Shown piece by piece: positions 27,562 to 38,604 of a DNA stretch of 64,000 bases. A program made the position numbers and the translations under genes. The notes beneath the pieces are model-generated. The model saw only the letters and a program-made list of their open reading frames with translations. It did no database searches and was not told where the DNA came from. The number at the start of each line of letters is the position of its first letter. Within the stretch, counting starts at the first letter, position 1. The stretch is from Sphingomicrobium arenosum (GTDB lineage Bacteria > Pseudomonadota > Alphaproteobacteria > Sphingomonadales > Sphingomonadaceae), in assembly GCF_026157085.1 (NCBI RefSeq), contig NZ_JANPVN010000001.1, positions 1,364,001 through 1,428,000 on the forward strand, in the 5' to 3' direction.

Positions 27562-29605
27562 ACTTCTCGCCCTTCTCGGCCTTGTCGAGGAGGAGCCGCG
27601 AGAAGCTGAAGTTGTCGCCGAGATGGTCCTTCTGGCGCTTCAGGCCTGCGACGATCTTGTCGAGGCCGACGCTGTCCGCCCAATACATCGGGCCGCCGCG
27701 ATAGACGGGCCAGCCGTAGCCATAGACCCAGACGACGTCGATATCGGACGCGCGCTGCGCCTTGCCTTCCTCGAGGATCTTCGCGCCCTCGTTGACCATG
27801 GTGTAGAGCGTGCGCTCGATGATTTCCTGGTCGTCGATGTCATGTTGCTCGACGCCCTTCTGCTTGGCGAAATCATCGATGATGGACTGCACCTTTTCCG
27901 ACGGGCTGGGGCGGCGGTTGTCGTCATAGTCGTAAAAGCCCGCGCCCTTCTTCTGGCCCCAGCGATCGATGGCGCAGAGCGCGTCGCGGATGCTCTCGAT
28001 GCGGCTGGGGTCGCGGTGCCAGCCGATGTCCACGCCCGCCAGGTCGGCCATCTGGAAAGGGCCCATCGGCATACCGAAGTCGACATGGACCTTGTCGACC
28101 TGTGCCGGGGTGGCGCCCTCCATGAGGAGCTTTTCGGCTTCGAGCTGGCGCGGGATCAACATGCGGTTGCCGATGAAGCCGTAGCAGACACCCGCGATGA
28201 CCGCGACCTTGCGGATTTTCTTGGCCAGCGCCATCGCCGTGACGAGGACGTCGTCGGCGGTTTGATCGCCGCGCACGACCTCGAGCAATTTCATGATGTT
28301 GGCGGGCGAGAAGAAGTGCAGGCCCAGCACATCCTGCGGGCGGCTGGTCGCGGCGGCAATCTCGTTGATGTCGAGATAGCTGGTGTTGGAGGCGAGGATC
28401 GCGCCCTTCTTGGCAATGCCGTCGAGACGTCCGAAGATGTCCTTCTTCACGTCCATATTCTCGTAAACCGCCTCGATGATGAGGTCGCATTCGGCAAGGT
28501 CGTTAAAGTCGAGGCTGGGCTTCAGGAGGCCCATCGCGCTTTCGACCTGCTCGGCGGTCATGCGGCCCTTCTTGGCGGTGCTCTCGTAATTCTTGCGCAT
28601 GATGCCGGTGCCGCGGTCGAGCGCGTCCTGGTTCATCTCGACGATGGTGACGGGGATGCCCGCGGTGAGGAAGTTCATCGAGATGCCGCCGCCCATGGTG
28701 CCCGCACCGATGACGCCGACGCGCTTGATCTCGCGCGGCTGGACGTCGTCGGAGACGCCCTCGATCTTCGAGGCCTTGCGCTCGGCGAAGAAAAAATATT
28801 GGCGCGCCTTGGCCTGGTCGCCGACCATCAGTTCCATGAACTTGTTGCGCTCGGCCATGATGCCTTCGTCATAGCTTTTCTCGGTCGCGACCTTGATCAT
28901 CTCGAGGTTGGCGGCCGGCGCCACGTCGCCGCGGAAGAGCTTGGCGTTTTTCTTCTTGAAGTCTTCGAAGACGGCGGGGTCGACATCGGTGACGCGATCG
29001 TCGCGCTGCGAGCTGCGCGGAAGCGGGCGGGTGTCCTTGACCTCATTGGCATAAGCGACGGCGTGTTCGATGAGATCGCCCTCGATGATGCGATCGACGA
29101 GACCGGCATCGGCGGCGACCTGCGCCGAGACAGGCTTGCCGGTGACGGCCATCTGGAGCGCGAGCTCGACGCCCGCGACGCGGGGGCCGCGCTGAGTGCC
29201 GCCCGCGCCCGGCAGGAGGCCGAGATTGACTTCGGGGAAGCCGAGCTTGGCGCTGGGCAGCGCGACGCGATAGTGGCAGCCCAAGGCGACCTCGCAGCCG
29301 CCGCCCAGCGCGGTGCCGTGGATGGCGGCGACGACGGGCTTTTCGCAGGCCTCGATCCGGTCGACGACGGTGGGCAGCCACGGCATCACCGGGGGCTTGC
29401 CGAATTCGGAAATGTCGGCGCCCGCGAAGAAGGTGCGGCCCTTGCAGGCGATGACGATCGCCTCGACGCTATCATCGGCCTCGGCGGCCTCGATCTCGCG
29501 CACGAGACCCTGGCGCACCGCCGCGCCCAGCGCGTTCACGGGCGGGTTGTCCGACCAGATGATGCGGACGGGGCCGTGGTCTTCGGTGCTGATGGGATCG
29601 CTCAT
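27551..29605 (-). CDS. Bifunctional enoyl-CoA hydratase / 3-hydroxyacyl-CoA dehydrogenase (FadJ/FadB type)
   Basis: Carries the second and third steps of beta-oxidation. The N-terminal crotonase domain (1-190) has [10 protein letters not shown] and [20 protein letters not shown] with [16 protein letters not shown], giving both oxyanion-hole glycines and the two catalytic Glu. The NAD-binding domain starts with [15 protein letters not shown] (about 292), and [16 protein letters not shown] plus [10 protein letters not shown] define the dehydrogenase active site. The 684-residue length is that of alphaproteobacterial FadJ-like proteins. It is the last gene of a leftward cluster with two SDRs and an acyl-CoA dehydrogenase; a thiolase is not in the window. 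Confidence 0.95.
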   Translation of the reverse strand: MSDPISTEDHGPVRIIWSDNPPVNALGAAVRQGLVREIEAAEADDSVEAIVIACKGRTFFAGADISEFGKPPVMPWLPTVVDRIEACEKPVVAAIHGTALGGGCEVALGCHYRVALPSAKLGFPEVNLGLLPGAGGTQRGPRVAGVELALQMAVTGKPVSAQVAADAGLVDRIIEGDLIEHAVAYANEVKDTRPLPRSSQRDDRVTDVDPAVFEDFKKKNAKLFRGDVAPAANLEMIKVATEKSYDEGIMAERNKFMELMVGDQAKARQYFFFAERKASKIEGVSDDVQPREIKRVGVIGAGTMGGGISMNFLTAGIPVTIVEMNQDALDRGTGIMRKNYESTAKKGRMTAEQVESAMGLLKPSLDFNDLAECDLIIEAVYENMDVKKDIFGRLDGIAKKGAILASNTSYLDINEIAAATSRPQDVLGLHFFSPANIMKLLEVVRGDQTADDVLVTAMALAKKIRKVAVIAGVCYGFIGNRMLIPRQLEAEKLLMEGATPAQVDKVHVDFGMPMGPFQMADLAGVDIGWHRDPSRIESIRDALCAIDRWGQKKGAGFYDYDDNRRPSPSEKVQSIIDDFAKQKGVEQHDIDDQEIIERTLYTMVNEGAKILEEGKAQRASDIDVVWVYGYGWPVYRGGPMYWADSVGLDKIVAGLKRQKDHLGDNFSFSRLLLDKAEKGEKFTR

Positions 29606-29620
29606 CGATATTCTCTCCGT

Positions 29621-30376
<756 letters not shown>

Positions 30377-30385
30377 TTCACTTCT

Positions 30386-30472
30386 CCGTCATCCCAGCGA
30401 AGGCTGGGATCCATGTCAGGGCGCTGCGCCTTACCTCGGAGGCATGGGCCCCAGCCTTCGCTGGGGCGACGA
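30386..30472. repeat. Intergenic palindromic repeat element (two hairpins in inverted arrangement)
   Basis: CGTCATCCCAGCGAAGGCTG continues GGATCCATG at 30387-30415; its imperfect reverse complement, CATGGGCCCCAGCCTTCGCT then GGGGCGACGA, is at 30443-30472. Each arm is itself a small hairpin (CCAGC-gaa-GGCTGG and CCCCAGC-cttc-GCTGGGG). It fills the gap between two SDR genes and resembles the CGTCATCCCAGCGAAGGCTG-type extragenic palindromes of alphaproteobacteria. Confidence 0.7.
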
Positions 30473-30482
30473 GTGGGGGCGC

Positions 30483-31255
30483 TCACAGGCCCGCTCCGAT
30501 CGTGCTGCCACCGTCAACGACGATGCTCTGGCCAGTCATGTACGAGGAGGCTGGCGAGGCGAGGTAGACGGCGGCGCCGGCGATTTCCTCGGGCTCGCCG
30601 ATGCGGCGCAAGGGCATATGGCGGGTGATCTTCTTCAAGAGCTCGGGATTTTCCCATAGCGCCTTGGCGAAGTCGGTGCGGATGAGGCCGGGGGCGATGC
30701 AGTTGACGCGCACCTTCTTGGGACCGAATTCGGCGGCGAGGTTGCGCGCGAGCTGGAAGTCGGCGGCTTTGGAGACATTATAGGCGCCGATGGTGGTCGA
30801 GGCGGTCATGCCGCCGATCGAGGAGACGATGACGATCGAACCGTCCTCGCGCTCGAGCATGCCGGGGGCGACCATTTGGATCAGCCAGTGATTGGAAATG
30901 ACGTTGTTCTGAAGAATCTTCTCGAACTGTTCGTCCGAGATGCCGCCCATCGGCCCGAAATAGGGGTTGGAGGCGGCGTTGCAGACGAGGATGTCGACCC
31001 GGCCGAACTCGGCGTTGGCCTTGTCGACCATCGCCTGGAGGCCAGCCTTGTCCGAGATGTTGGCGGCGACCGCGATGGCCTTGCCCCGCCCGGCGGCATT
31101 GATCGTATTGGCGACCTCTTCGCAGGTCTCCTGTGTGCGGCTGGAGATCACGACATTGGCGCCGCGCATGGCCAGTTGTTCGGCGATCGCCTTGCCGATG
31201 CCGCGCGATGAACCGGTCACGATGGTCGTCTTGCCGGTGAGGTCGAAGGGGTCGG

Positions 31256-31259
<4 letters not shown>
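30483..31259 (-). CDS. Short-chain dehydrogenase/reductase
   Basis: A 258-residue classical [13 protein letters not shown] is the cofactor loop, [14 protein letters not shown] replaces the usual NNAG with CNAA, and the catalytic triad reads [10 protein letters not shown] with [16 protein letters not shown] after the second strand (Ser-Ser-Arg) points to NADPH. This subgroup is frequent beside acyl-CoA dehydrogenases. The start at 31259 overlaps the upstream acyl-CoA dehydrogenase stop by ATGA, so the two are translationally coupled; the frame is open further upstream but that is out-of-frame coding sequence. Confidence 0.92.
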
Positions 31260-32503
<1,244 letters not shown>

Positions 32504-32543
32504 CGCCGCTCTCTCCCTGTTGCCAACGCTTCGGTAGCGTTCC

Positions 32544-32566
32544 AAAACGGAGCTACTTGCCGTTTT
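32544..32566. promoter_or_regulatory. Inverted repeat in the divergent acyl-CoA dehydrogenase promoter region
   Basis: AAAACGG (32544-32550), 9-base spacer, CCGTTTT (32560-32566), a perfect 7-bp dyad 17 bases before the start of the rightward dehydrogenase. A second dyad, AACGCT-tcggt-AGCGTT, lies just upstream at 32525-32541. Such dyads between divergent fatty-acid genes are typical TetR-type operators, but no regulator gene is adjacent. Confidence 0.45.
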
Positions 32567-32582
32567 CGTAAAGGACAAGGCC

Positions 32583-33740
32583 ATGGCCGATCTGGAGAGG
32601 TTTGCGCACGACGTACGGAGCTGGCTGGAGGACAATGTGCCCCCAGCGATGCGCACGCCGGCGACCAGCGAGAAAGATATCTGCTGGGGCGGGCGCGATT
32701 TCGTCTTCCAGTCGGAGGATCAGAAGACGTGGCTGGAGAAAGCGGGGGAACGCGGCTGGACCGTGCCCGACTGGCCGAAGGAATATGGCGGCGGCGGCCT
32801 CAGCCCCGAGGAAGCCAAGGTCCTCAAGGCCGAGATGAAGAAGATGGGCGTGCGCACGCCGCTCACCAGTTTCGGCATCTCGATGCTTGGCCCGGCGCTC
32901 CTCAAATTCGGTACCGAGGAACAGAAGAAACGTTTCCTGCCGGCCATCGCGCGCGGCGAAATTCGCTGGTGCCAGGGCTATTCGGAGCCGGGCGCGGGGA
33001 GCGATCTGGCGGGGCTGCGGACCAGCGCCGAGGATGCGGGCGACCATTATGTCGTCAACGGCCAGAAGGTGTGGACGAGCTATGCCGACCAGGCCGACTG
33101 GATCTTCTGCCTCGTGCGCACCTCAAAGGAGAGCAAGCATGGCGGGATCAGCTTTCTCCTGTTCGACATGGCGTCCGAGGGCGTGTCGACCAAGCCGATC
33201 AAGCTGATCAGCGGCTACAGCCCGTTCTGCGAGACCTTTTTCGACGATGTGAAGGTGCCCAAGGACCAGCTCGTCCACGAGGAGAACAAGGGCTGGACGG
33301 TGGCCAAATATCTGCTGGGCCACGAGCGCGAGATGATCAGCGGCATGGGATTGGGCGGCGGCGCTGGGTCGTCCTTGCTGTCCGAGGCCATCGGCGATGC
33401 CGACCCGATCCTGGCGGCCGACCTTGCGCGCTTCGATGTCGATGCACTGGCCTTCCAGGCGATGAGCGAGCATTTCATCGACAAACTGAAGGCGGGCGAG
33501 GCGCATCCCGCCGAGCCGAGCATGATGAAATATGCGGGCACGGAGCTGAACAAGCGGCGGCACGAACTGGTGATGCAGGGCGGCGGCAGTGATGCGCTCG
33601 AATGGGAAAGCGAACGGTCCAAGGGCGGCGCCAAACCGCGCGACTGGCTGCGCACCAAGGCCAATTCGATCGAGGGCGGCACCAGCGAAATCCAGCTCGG
33701 CATCATCGCCAAGCATATCCTTCAGCTTCCGGGAGCCTGA
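32583..33740 (+). CDS. Acyl-CoA dehydrogenase, subunit-like (first of a pair)
   Basis: A 385-residue protein. [19 protein letters not shown] and [18 protein letters not shown] form the middle domain, and [20 protein letters not shown] is the classical C-terminal motif. It starts divergently from the other acyl-CoA dehydrogenase and is followed after 5 bases by a second, different one. Pairs of adjacent FadE proteins in actinobacterial steroid degradation form alpha2beta2 complexes with shared flavin sites; this pair looks alike, by inference. Likely substrate: branched or ring-containing acyl-CoA. Confidence 0.93.
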   Translation: MADLERFAHDVRSWLEDNVPPAMRTPATSEKDICWGGRDFVFQSEDQKTWLEKAGERGWTVPDWPKEYGGGGLSPEEAKVLKAEMKKMGVRTPLTSFGISMLGPALLKFGTEEQKKRFLPAIARGEIRWCQGYSEPGAGSDLAGLRTSAEDAGDHYVVNGQKVWTSYADQADWIFCLVRTSKESKHGGISFLLFDMASEGVSTKPIKLISGYSPFCETFFDDVKVPKDQLVHEENKGWTVAKYLLGHEREMISGMGLGGGAGSSLLSEAIGDADPILAADLARFDVDALAFQAMSEHFIDKLKAGEAHPAEPSMMKYAGTELNKRRHELVMQGGGSDALEWESERSKGGAKPRDWLRTKANSIEGGTSEIQLGIIAKHILQLPGA

Positions 33741-33745
33741 AACGC

Positions 33746-34867
33746 ATGATGAAACTCAACGACGACCAGGTCATGCTGCAGGACACGGTCCGCCCCTTCA
33801 TGGCGGAAGAAGGGAAGATCGAAACCCAGCTCAGGCATTGGCGCGACATCGGTTGCAAGGACGGCTTCGGTCACGGCCTGTGGAAGCAGTTCGCAGAGTT
33901 GGGCCTGACCGGCATCCTCATTCCCGAGGAGGAAGGCGGCTCGGGGCTCGGGCAGGTCGAGGCCAATGTCGTGCTCGAGGAAGTGGGGCGCAATCTCACC
34001 CCCTCGCCGTTCCTGACGACCGCGGTTGCGACCGTGCGCGCGCTGGAAGGCACCGATCATGCCAGCCGCTGGTTCCCGACCATCCTGTCGGGCGACACCG
34101 TCGCCGCGCTGGCGGTCGATGAAGGCGCGCATCATGCCCCCGCCAACACCGCGCTCGAAGCGACCCGTTCGGGCAACGGCTTCACCTTGTCGGGGCATAA
34201 ACAGTTTGTCGTTCATGGCGCGAGCGCCGACCTGATCCTCGTCGCGGCGCGCACCGGCGGGAGCGTGGGCGAGAGTGAGGGCATCACGCTGTTCGCGGTC
34301 GACAAGGACACCAAGGGGCTTGAGATCGAGAATGTGGCCCTGGCCGATGCCTCCAAGGCGGCGCGGCTGACGCTGGACAAGGTCGAGGTCGATGCCGATG
34401 CGGTGGTCGGCGAGGTCGATGGCGGCTGGGCGCCCCTGTCGCGCGCGCTTGGCGCGGGAAGCGCGGGGGCGGCGTCGGAGCTGACCGGGGTCGCGGCCGG
34501 TGCCTTCGGCATGACCAACGAGTATCTGAAGGAGCGCAAGCAGTTCGGGGTGCCGATCGGCAGCTTCCAGGCCTTGCAGCACCGCGCCGCGCATCTGTGG
34601 GGCGAGATCGAGATCGCGCGGGCGGCGACGTTGAAGGCCGCGCAGCTGATGGACGAGGGATCAGGCCGCGCCGAGCTCATGGTCTCGGTCGCCAAGGCTA
34701 AGGCGGGCAGCGTGTCGCGCCTCGCGGTGCAGGAAGCGGTGCAGATGTTCGGCGGCATCGGCATGACCGACGAGCATGACATCGGCTTCTACATGAAGCG
34801 CCAGGCGGTGGTGGACGAGTTGTTCGGCAGCCCGAATTTCCACGCATTGAAGGTGGCAGGGCGCTAG
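33746..34867 (+). CDS. Acyl-CoA dehydrogenase, subunit-like (second of a pair)
   Basis: A 373-residue protein with a degenerate middle domain (FTLSGHKQFVVHGASADLI) that lacks the usual T-E-P-x-x-G-S-D segment but keeps the C-terminal QEAVQMFGGIGMTDEHDIGFY motif. GGGAG lies just upstream of the chosen ATG; the frame extends further up but that is coding sequence of the previous gene. The complementary conservation with its partner (one keeps the flavin-loop motif, the other the GGIGMT motif) supports a heteromeric enzyme. Convergent with the thioesterase. Confidence 0.9.
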   Translation: MMKLNDDQVMLQDTVRPFMAEEGKIETQLRHWRDIGCKDGFGHGLWKQFAELGLTGILIPEEEGGSGLGQVEANVVLEEVGRNLTPSPFLTTAVATVRALEGTDHASRWFPTILSGDTVAALAVDEGAHHAPANTALEATRSGNGFTLSGHKQFVVHGASADLILVAARTGGSVGESEGITLFAVDKDTKGLEIENVALADASKAARLTLDKVEVDADAVVGEVDGGWAPLSRALGAGSAGAASELTGVAAGAFGMTNEYLKERKQFGVPIGSFQALQHRAAHLWGEIEIARAATLKAAQLMDEGSGRAELMVSVAKAKAGSVSRLAVQEAVQMFGGIGMTDEHDIGFYMKRQAVVDELFGSPNFHALKVAGR

Positions 34868-34877
34868 TCCCTCCCGC

Positions 34878-35282
34878 TCAGGCGTCGCGTTCGAGGAGGA
34901 CGTTCATGCGGGCGCTGGCGATCGGCGTGTCGCGGTCGTCTTGCCAGGCGAAAGCGTCAATGTTGGCGAGGCGCCGCCCGAGCCGTTCGATCACGGCTTC
35001 GGCATGGGTGTCGCGCGGGCGTCCGCCGCGCATGTAATCGACCGTGACGGTGACCGGCTTGATCCGCACGGCATCGTCCGCGCCCAGACGGTCGCGCAAT
35101 GTCGCATAAGCGGCGAATTCGAGCAGCGCGGCGATAGCGCCGCCGTGAAGGAAGCCGGGGCGCCCCGTCACATCGTCATGGAAGGGCATGACGAAATGCA
35201 CGCGCCCGTCCGTCTTCCGGACCGACAGGCGAAGCAATTGCGCATAAGGCGGCAGGTCGGAATAAGGCGCGTCGCTGTCCAT
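34878..35282 (-). CDS. PaaI-family hotdog thioesterase
   Basis: A 134-residue single hotdog-fold protein. The signature is GRPGFLHGGAIAALLEFAAYATL, with the HGG turn and the following helix that form the CoA-binding active site, and VTVDYMRGGRPRD is the central strand. It probably hydrolyses acyl- or aryl-CoAs, and its position at the end of the acyl-CoA dehydrogenase cluster fits CoA recycling. The stop is 10 bases from the convergent dehydrogenase stop. Confidence 0.85.
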   Translation of the reverse strand: MDSDAPYSDLPPYAQLLRLSVRKTDGRVHFVMPFHDDVTGRPGFLHGGAIAALLEFAAYATLRDRLGADDAVRIKPVTVTVDYMRGGRPRDTHAEAVIERLGRRLANIDAFAWQDDRDTPIASARMNVLLERDA

Positions 35283-35313
35283 GGCGTCGCGCTAGCCCAT
35301 CATGGGCCTCAAG

Positions 35314-35466
35314 TCAGCTCTTGGTTTTATAACCGGCGAGGATGCCGAGCACGAAGGAAGAGAAGAGCGCCCATTGGACGCGGCCGTACGGATCGCTCCA
35401 GCCGAAATATTCGGCACCCCAGCCGAACAATGCAATGAACATCACCGACGCCAAACCGACGATCAT
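35314..35466 (-). CDS. Small two-TM membrane protein, 50 residues
   Basis: The start MIVGLASVMFIALFGWGAEY follows GGGAGACGGGACG and gives two hydrophobic segments (residues 2-16 and ~33-44) joined by FGWSDPYGRVQ, with a basic tail (GYKTKS). A longer form in the same frame would add 54 residues with no signal and crosses a GC hairpin, so the short form is preferred. No family recognised. It lies alone between the thioesterase and purS. Confidence 0.6.
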   Translation of the reverse strand: MIVGLASVMFIALFGWGAEYFGWSDPYGRVQWALFSSFVLGILAGYKTKS

Positions 35467-35649
35467 CGTCCCGTCTCCCGAAATAGCCTGGTCGCGGCCC
35501 CCTTCCCGGCCGGGCGGCCGGACGGCTCCCATGTCCGCGACCGGGACAATATCGGCGAACAGGGTTACCAAAGTGTAAAGCTTGGCGGGGCGCGGCTTTT
35601 GGGCTAGCGGGCGTAGCGCAACGCTCACTCAAAGCATCAGGGGCCCGAC

Positions 35650-35880
35650 ATGAAAGCGCGCGTGACCATTACCTTGAAACCCGGTGTCCTCGATCCGCAG
35701 GGCAAGGCCATCCACCACGCGCTCGGCGGTCTCGGCTTCGAGGGTGTCGAGGATGTGCGCGCGGGCAAGGTCATCATGCTCGACCTCGCCGACGGCACCA
35801 GCGAGGAGACGATCAACAAGATGTGCGAGACGCTGCTCGCCAATACGGTGATCGAGAATTACAAGGTAGACGTGCTGTGA
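35650..35880 (+). CDS. purS: Phosphoribosylformylglycinamidine synthase subunit PurS
   Basis: The small subunit of the three-part FGAM synthase (PurSQL), which joins PurQ and PurL. The 76 residues match the family; [17 protein letters not shown] and IENYKVDVL are typical. The stop overlaps the purQ start (GTGA). Confidence 0.95.
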   Translation: MKARVTITLKPGVLDPQGKAIHHALGGLGFEGVEDVRAGKVIMLDLADGTSEETINKMCETLLANTVIENYKVDVL

Positions 35881-36542
35881 CCGCCGCGGTCATCGTCTTT
35901 CCAGGGTCGAATTGCGACCGCGACCTCGCCGTCGCCTTCGAGGGCGTGACCGGCAAGAAGCCCAATATGGTCTGGCATGCCGAGACCGAATTGCCAGCTG
36001 GCACCGACCTCATCGGGCTCCCGGGCGGCTTTTCCTATGGCGATTATCTGCGCTCGGGCGCGATGGCGGCAGTGAGCCCCGTCATGCGCGCGGTCGCCGC
36101 GGCCGCCGACAAGGGGGTGCCGACCATTGGCATCTGCAACGGGTTCCAGCTGCTCACCGAGGCGCGGCTGCTGCCCGGCGCGCTGATGCGCAACGCCAGC
36201 CTGCACTTCATCTGCCGCGATGCGCGGCTCACGGTCGAAACGACCGACAGCCCCTTCCTCAAGGGGTATGAAAAGGGCGAGGAAATCGTCATTCCGGTCG
36301 CGCATCACGACGGCAATTACCAGGCTGACGCGGAGACGCTCGACCGGCTCGAAGGCGAAGGGCGCGTGGCCTTCCGCTATCACGACAATCCCAACGGGTC
36401 GGCGCGGGCAATTGCGGGCATTCTGTCGGAAAAGCGCAATGTGCTCGGCATGATGCCGCACCCCGAACGGGCCTTCGAGGCGGCGCATGGCGGCACCGAC
36501 GGCAGGCGCCTGTTCGAAGCGCTGGTCAACGAGATCGCCTGA
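35877..36542 (+). CDS. purQ: Phosphoribosylformylglycinamidine synthase subunit PurQ (glutaminase)
   Basis: The class I glutamine amidotransferase subunit that feeds ammonia to PurL in purine synthesis. The start is GTG at 35877, overlapping the purS stop, giving 221 residues beginning [15 protein letters not shown]. The nucleophile Cys is in [10 protein letters not shown], and [10 protein letters not shown] supplies His and Glu of the triad. [13 protein letters not shown] is typical of PurQ. purL is not adjacent; tRNA-Arg follows. Confidence 0.96.
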   Translation: MTAAVIVFPGSNCDRDLAVAFEGVTGKKPNMVWHAETELPAGTDLIGLPGGFSYGDYLRSGAMAAVSPVMRAVAAAADKGVPTIGICNGFQLLTEARLLPGALMRNASLHFICRDARLTVETTDSPFLKGYEKGEEIVIPVAHHDGNYQADAETLDRLEGEGRVAFRYHDNPNGSARAIAGILSEKRNVLGMMPHPERAFEAAHGGTDGRRLFEALVNEIA

Positions 36543-36612
36543 CCGCCATCTCCCGCCGCTTTTTGCCGGTTCGCAAGCGCAAGAAAAGCGGGTACCCCCT
36601 TGTCCCTCGGAT

Positions 36613-36689
36613 GCGCCCGTAGCTCAGTTGGATAGAGCACGAGACTTCTAATCTTGAGGCCGGTGGTTCGAATCCACCCGGGCGCGCCA
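36613..36689 (+). tRNA. tRNA-Arg (anticodon TCT)
   Basis: A 77-base cloverleaf: acceptor GCGCCCG/CGGGCGC, D-arm GCTC...GAGC, anticodon stem CGAGA/TCTTG with loop CTTCTAA (anticodon TCT), T-arm GGTGGTTCGAATCCACC, discriminator G and encoded CCA (36687-36689). Its 3' half is also the end of the recombinase gene on the other strand. Confidence 0.97.
36648..36689. other. Likely attachment site: tRNA-Arg 3' half used as the recombinase 3' end
   Basis: The reverse complement of the tRNA 3' half encodes the last 13 residues of the recombinase (WRARVDSNHRPQD) and its TAG stop. This is the pattern left when an element integrates into a tRNA 3' end and restores the tRNA with its own sequence. The exact crossover core cannot be read without the other end. 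Confidence 0.5.
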
Positions 36690-38300
36690 TTTCCGTTCGA
36701 TGGTGGGCACTATGCCTTTTTGCATAGTGTCCACCCGACCGATTGCCCGCTCCAAGTCCTTGGTGCCCCCGACAATGCGGATCAGCTTCGTGCCTACCTC
36801 CACTCGCTCGACAACTGAGCGGACATAAGCCTGTCGCAGCGCGGGATCGTCCGCCCGAAGCTTTTCTTTCAATAGGGTTGCAAACTGCTCGATGCGTTTT
36901 GGCGTAATTCGACGGCTCGAATTAGCAAGCTGGCGCTCCAGCATCACGATTTCGTCTTTGACCTGCGCCAGCTGCCCGGTCTGATCGGCATGTTTTTTGG
37001 CGAAGATCGGATCGCTCGACGAAAAGTGACCGTCGGCGACAAGATCGATGAGGCGCTCGAGTCCCGCTTCAAGATGAGTTTGCCGAGAGCGCAGTGATTT
37101 GAGTTCGGCACGACGGCCCTCGGCGGCCTTGTCGGAGTGGTCGAGCCAGGATGCCAGAAGAGCGTTTAGACGTTCAGGCTGCAAAAGGCGCCTTTCGAGA
37201 GCGTCCAACACGATAGTGTCGAGGTTAGGCATGGGGATGCGCCGTCCGGTACAGGCCGCCTCACCAGCGCGGGCCCGGTTCGAGCAGGCGTAATATTTGT
37301 ACTGGCCGCTTCTGCCTGTCGACCTCGTCATGCCGCCACCACAGCCATCGCCTTCACATCCGCATTTCGTCAGGCCGATAAGAAGGTTTTTCGTGGTCGT
37401 CACACGAGCCGCCGTCATTTTGGGTTGACGCTCCACGAGCCGTTCCTGGACTAGTTCGAAATCGGCGGCCTCGATTATCGCTGGGACGGGGATCGGGATC
37501 CACTCCTCCTCGGGTCTCACGATGCCCTTCTTGGAATCGCGCTTATTGTAGAACGCGACACCGATGTACGCGGTATTCCGCAGTATTTTTTGCACGTTCG
37601 AGACGTGAAACTTCTTCCCGCGATGCTTGTAGCCATGCTCGTTGAGCCAGCTCGCCAAGCGCGTAATCCCGAGAGGCGAGGCACCCGGGGGTCCGTGGAG
37701 GTAGAGGTCATAAAGCTTGCGGACCACGAACGCCTCATCGTCGTCGATCTCGAGCTTTTTCTTGCTTTTCCCACCTCGCCGCTCTGCCTCGTAGGTGCGA
37801 TAGCCAAGCGGCGGGGTCTGGCCGTTCCAGAACCCCAGCTCCGCATTCTTCTGCATCGCCCGCTTTGTATGCTTGCCGTTCTCGCGTGACTGGTACTCAT
37901 CGAACAGCGAGAGCATGCCCATGGCGAGATCCGACGCCTCGTCATCGCCAAACTCCTGCGTGATCGAGATGATCTGGACATTTGCCCGCCGTAGCGCTGC
38001 GCGATACTGCATAAAGTGAAGTGCGTTGCGAAACAGACGTGAAAGCGAATGTCCGAGGATAACGTCGTAAGGACGATCTTCGGACGTCGCCGCCTCGATC
38101 ATCTTCTGGAACTGCGGTCGATTGTCGTCAGTCGCCGATGCGCCGCTTTCCACGACGGTTTCGACGAGCTCGGCGCCATTGGCCTCACACCAGCGTTCCG
38201 CCCGAGCGATCTGATCGGGGATCGAAAGATCGCTCTTCGCCTGGCGACCGGTCGACACACGAGCATAGACGCACACGCGTCGCACCTGCTTTGCGGTCAT
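36648..38300 (-). CDS. Large serine recombinase (site-specific integrase)
   Basis: A 550-residue large serine recombinase that integrates and excises the element. The resolvase domain starts CVYARVSTGRQAKSD with the nucleophile Ser16; the Arg-rich catalytic set includes ILGHSLSRLFRNA. The recombinase domain (from ~160, GFWNGQTPPLGYRTY; VSNVQKILRNTAYIG) and a zinc ribbon (KCGCEGDGCGGGM ... CSNRARAGEAACTGRR) follow, then a coiled coil (AELKSLRSRQTHLEAGLERL) used for synapsis control. GGAAATAGGAG precedes the ATG. Its 3' end lies inside tRNA-Arg. It is preceded by a small gene 3 bases upstream. Confidence 0.95.
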   Translation of the reverse strand: MTAKQVRRVCVYARVSTGRQAKSDLSIPDQIARAERWCEANGAELVETVVESGASATDDNRPQFQKMIEAATSEDRPYDVILGHSLSRLFRNALHFMQYRAALRRANVQIISITQEFGDDEASDLAMGMLSLFDEYQSRENGKHTKRAMQKNAELGFWNGQTPPLGYRTYEAERRGGKSKKKLEIDDDEAFVVRKLYDLYLHGPPGASPLGITRLASWLNEHGYKHRGKKFHVSNVQKILRNTAYIGVAFYNKRDSKKGIVRPEEEWIPIPVPAIIEAADFELVQERLVERQPKMTAARVTTTKNLLIGLTKCGCEGDGCGGGMTRSTGRSGQYKYYACSNRARAGEAACTGRRIPMPNLDTIVLDALERRLLQPERLNALLASWLDHSDKAAEGRRAELKSLRSRQTHLEAGLERLIDLVADGHFSSSDPIFAKKHADQTGQLAQVKDEIVMLERQLANSSRRITPKRIEQFATLLKEKLRADDPALRQAYVRSVVERVEVGTKLIRIVGGTKDLERAIGRVDTMQKGIVPTIERKWRARVDSNHRPQD

Positions 38301-38303
38301 CTC

Positions 38304-38483
38304 CTATTTCCTTTCAAATAGCCTATTCAATTCTCCTCCCATCAGCCTGTCGATCAGGATCAGCTCGGTTTCGAGGACGGCCAGTTCGGCCGGGAGCAAG
38401 TCCTCCACCCGGGGACACGCAGCAGCGTCGGGCGCCGAGGAAGCTCCCTGTAAATGTGCTGGATTGTCATCCTTCCGATCCAT
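38304..38483 (-). CDS. Small ORF coupled to the recombinase
   Basis: A 59-residue product beginning MDRKDDNPAHLQGASSAPD and ending in a helix rich in Leu (DLLPAELAVLETELILIDRL). I start it at this ATG because its upstream sequence, GATTCGCATGGA with a TTGACG 39 bases before, is shared with the operon at 41937; there is no Shine-Dalgarno motif. An 11-bp inverted repeat surrounds the start codon. It ends 3 bases before the recombinase ATG. It may be a recombination directionality or control factor, but nothing in the sequence proves a function. Confidence 0.55.
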   Translation of the reverse strand: MDRKDDNPAHLQGASSAPDAAACPRVEDLLPAELAVLETELILIDRLMGGELNRLFERK

Positions 38484-38530
38484 GCGAATCTTGTCGCACG
38501 GATCGGAAGGCGTCAGCGTCAACCTCCCCC
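38471..38530 (-). promoter_or_regulatory. Promoter/operator of the recombinase operon with shared GGGGGAGGTTGAC box
   Basis: On the minus strand GGGGGAGGTTGACGC (38530 down to ~38516) contains TTGACG as -35. The same 13-bp box occurs in both arms of the inverted repeat at 41849-41901. An 11-bp perfect inverted repeat CCTTCCGATCC (38471-38481) / GGATCGGAAGG (38500-38510) brackets the start codon of the small gene and could sequester it. Confidence 0.55.
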
Positions 38531-38604
38531 CAGACCTTGCTAGGCAGTCTTATGAAAAGGCATTATGTTCAGTGGCTTGAGGGTGAAGAAAAAATGCACT
38601 CCAC

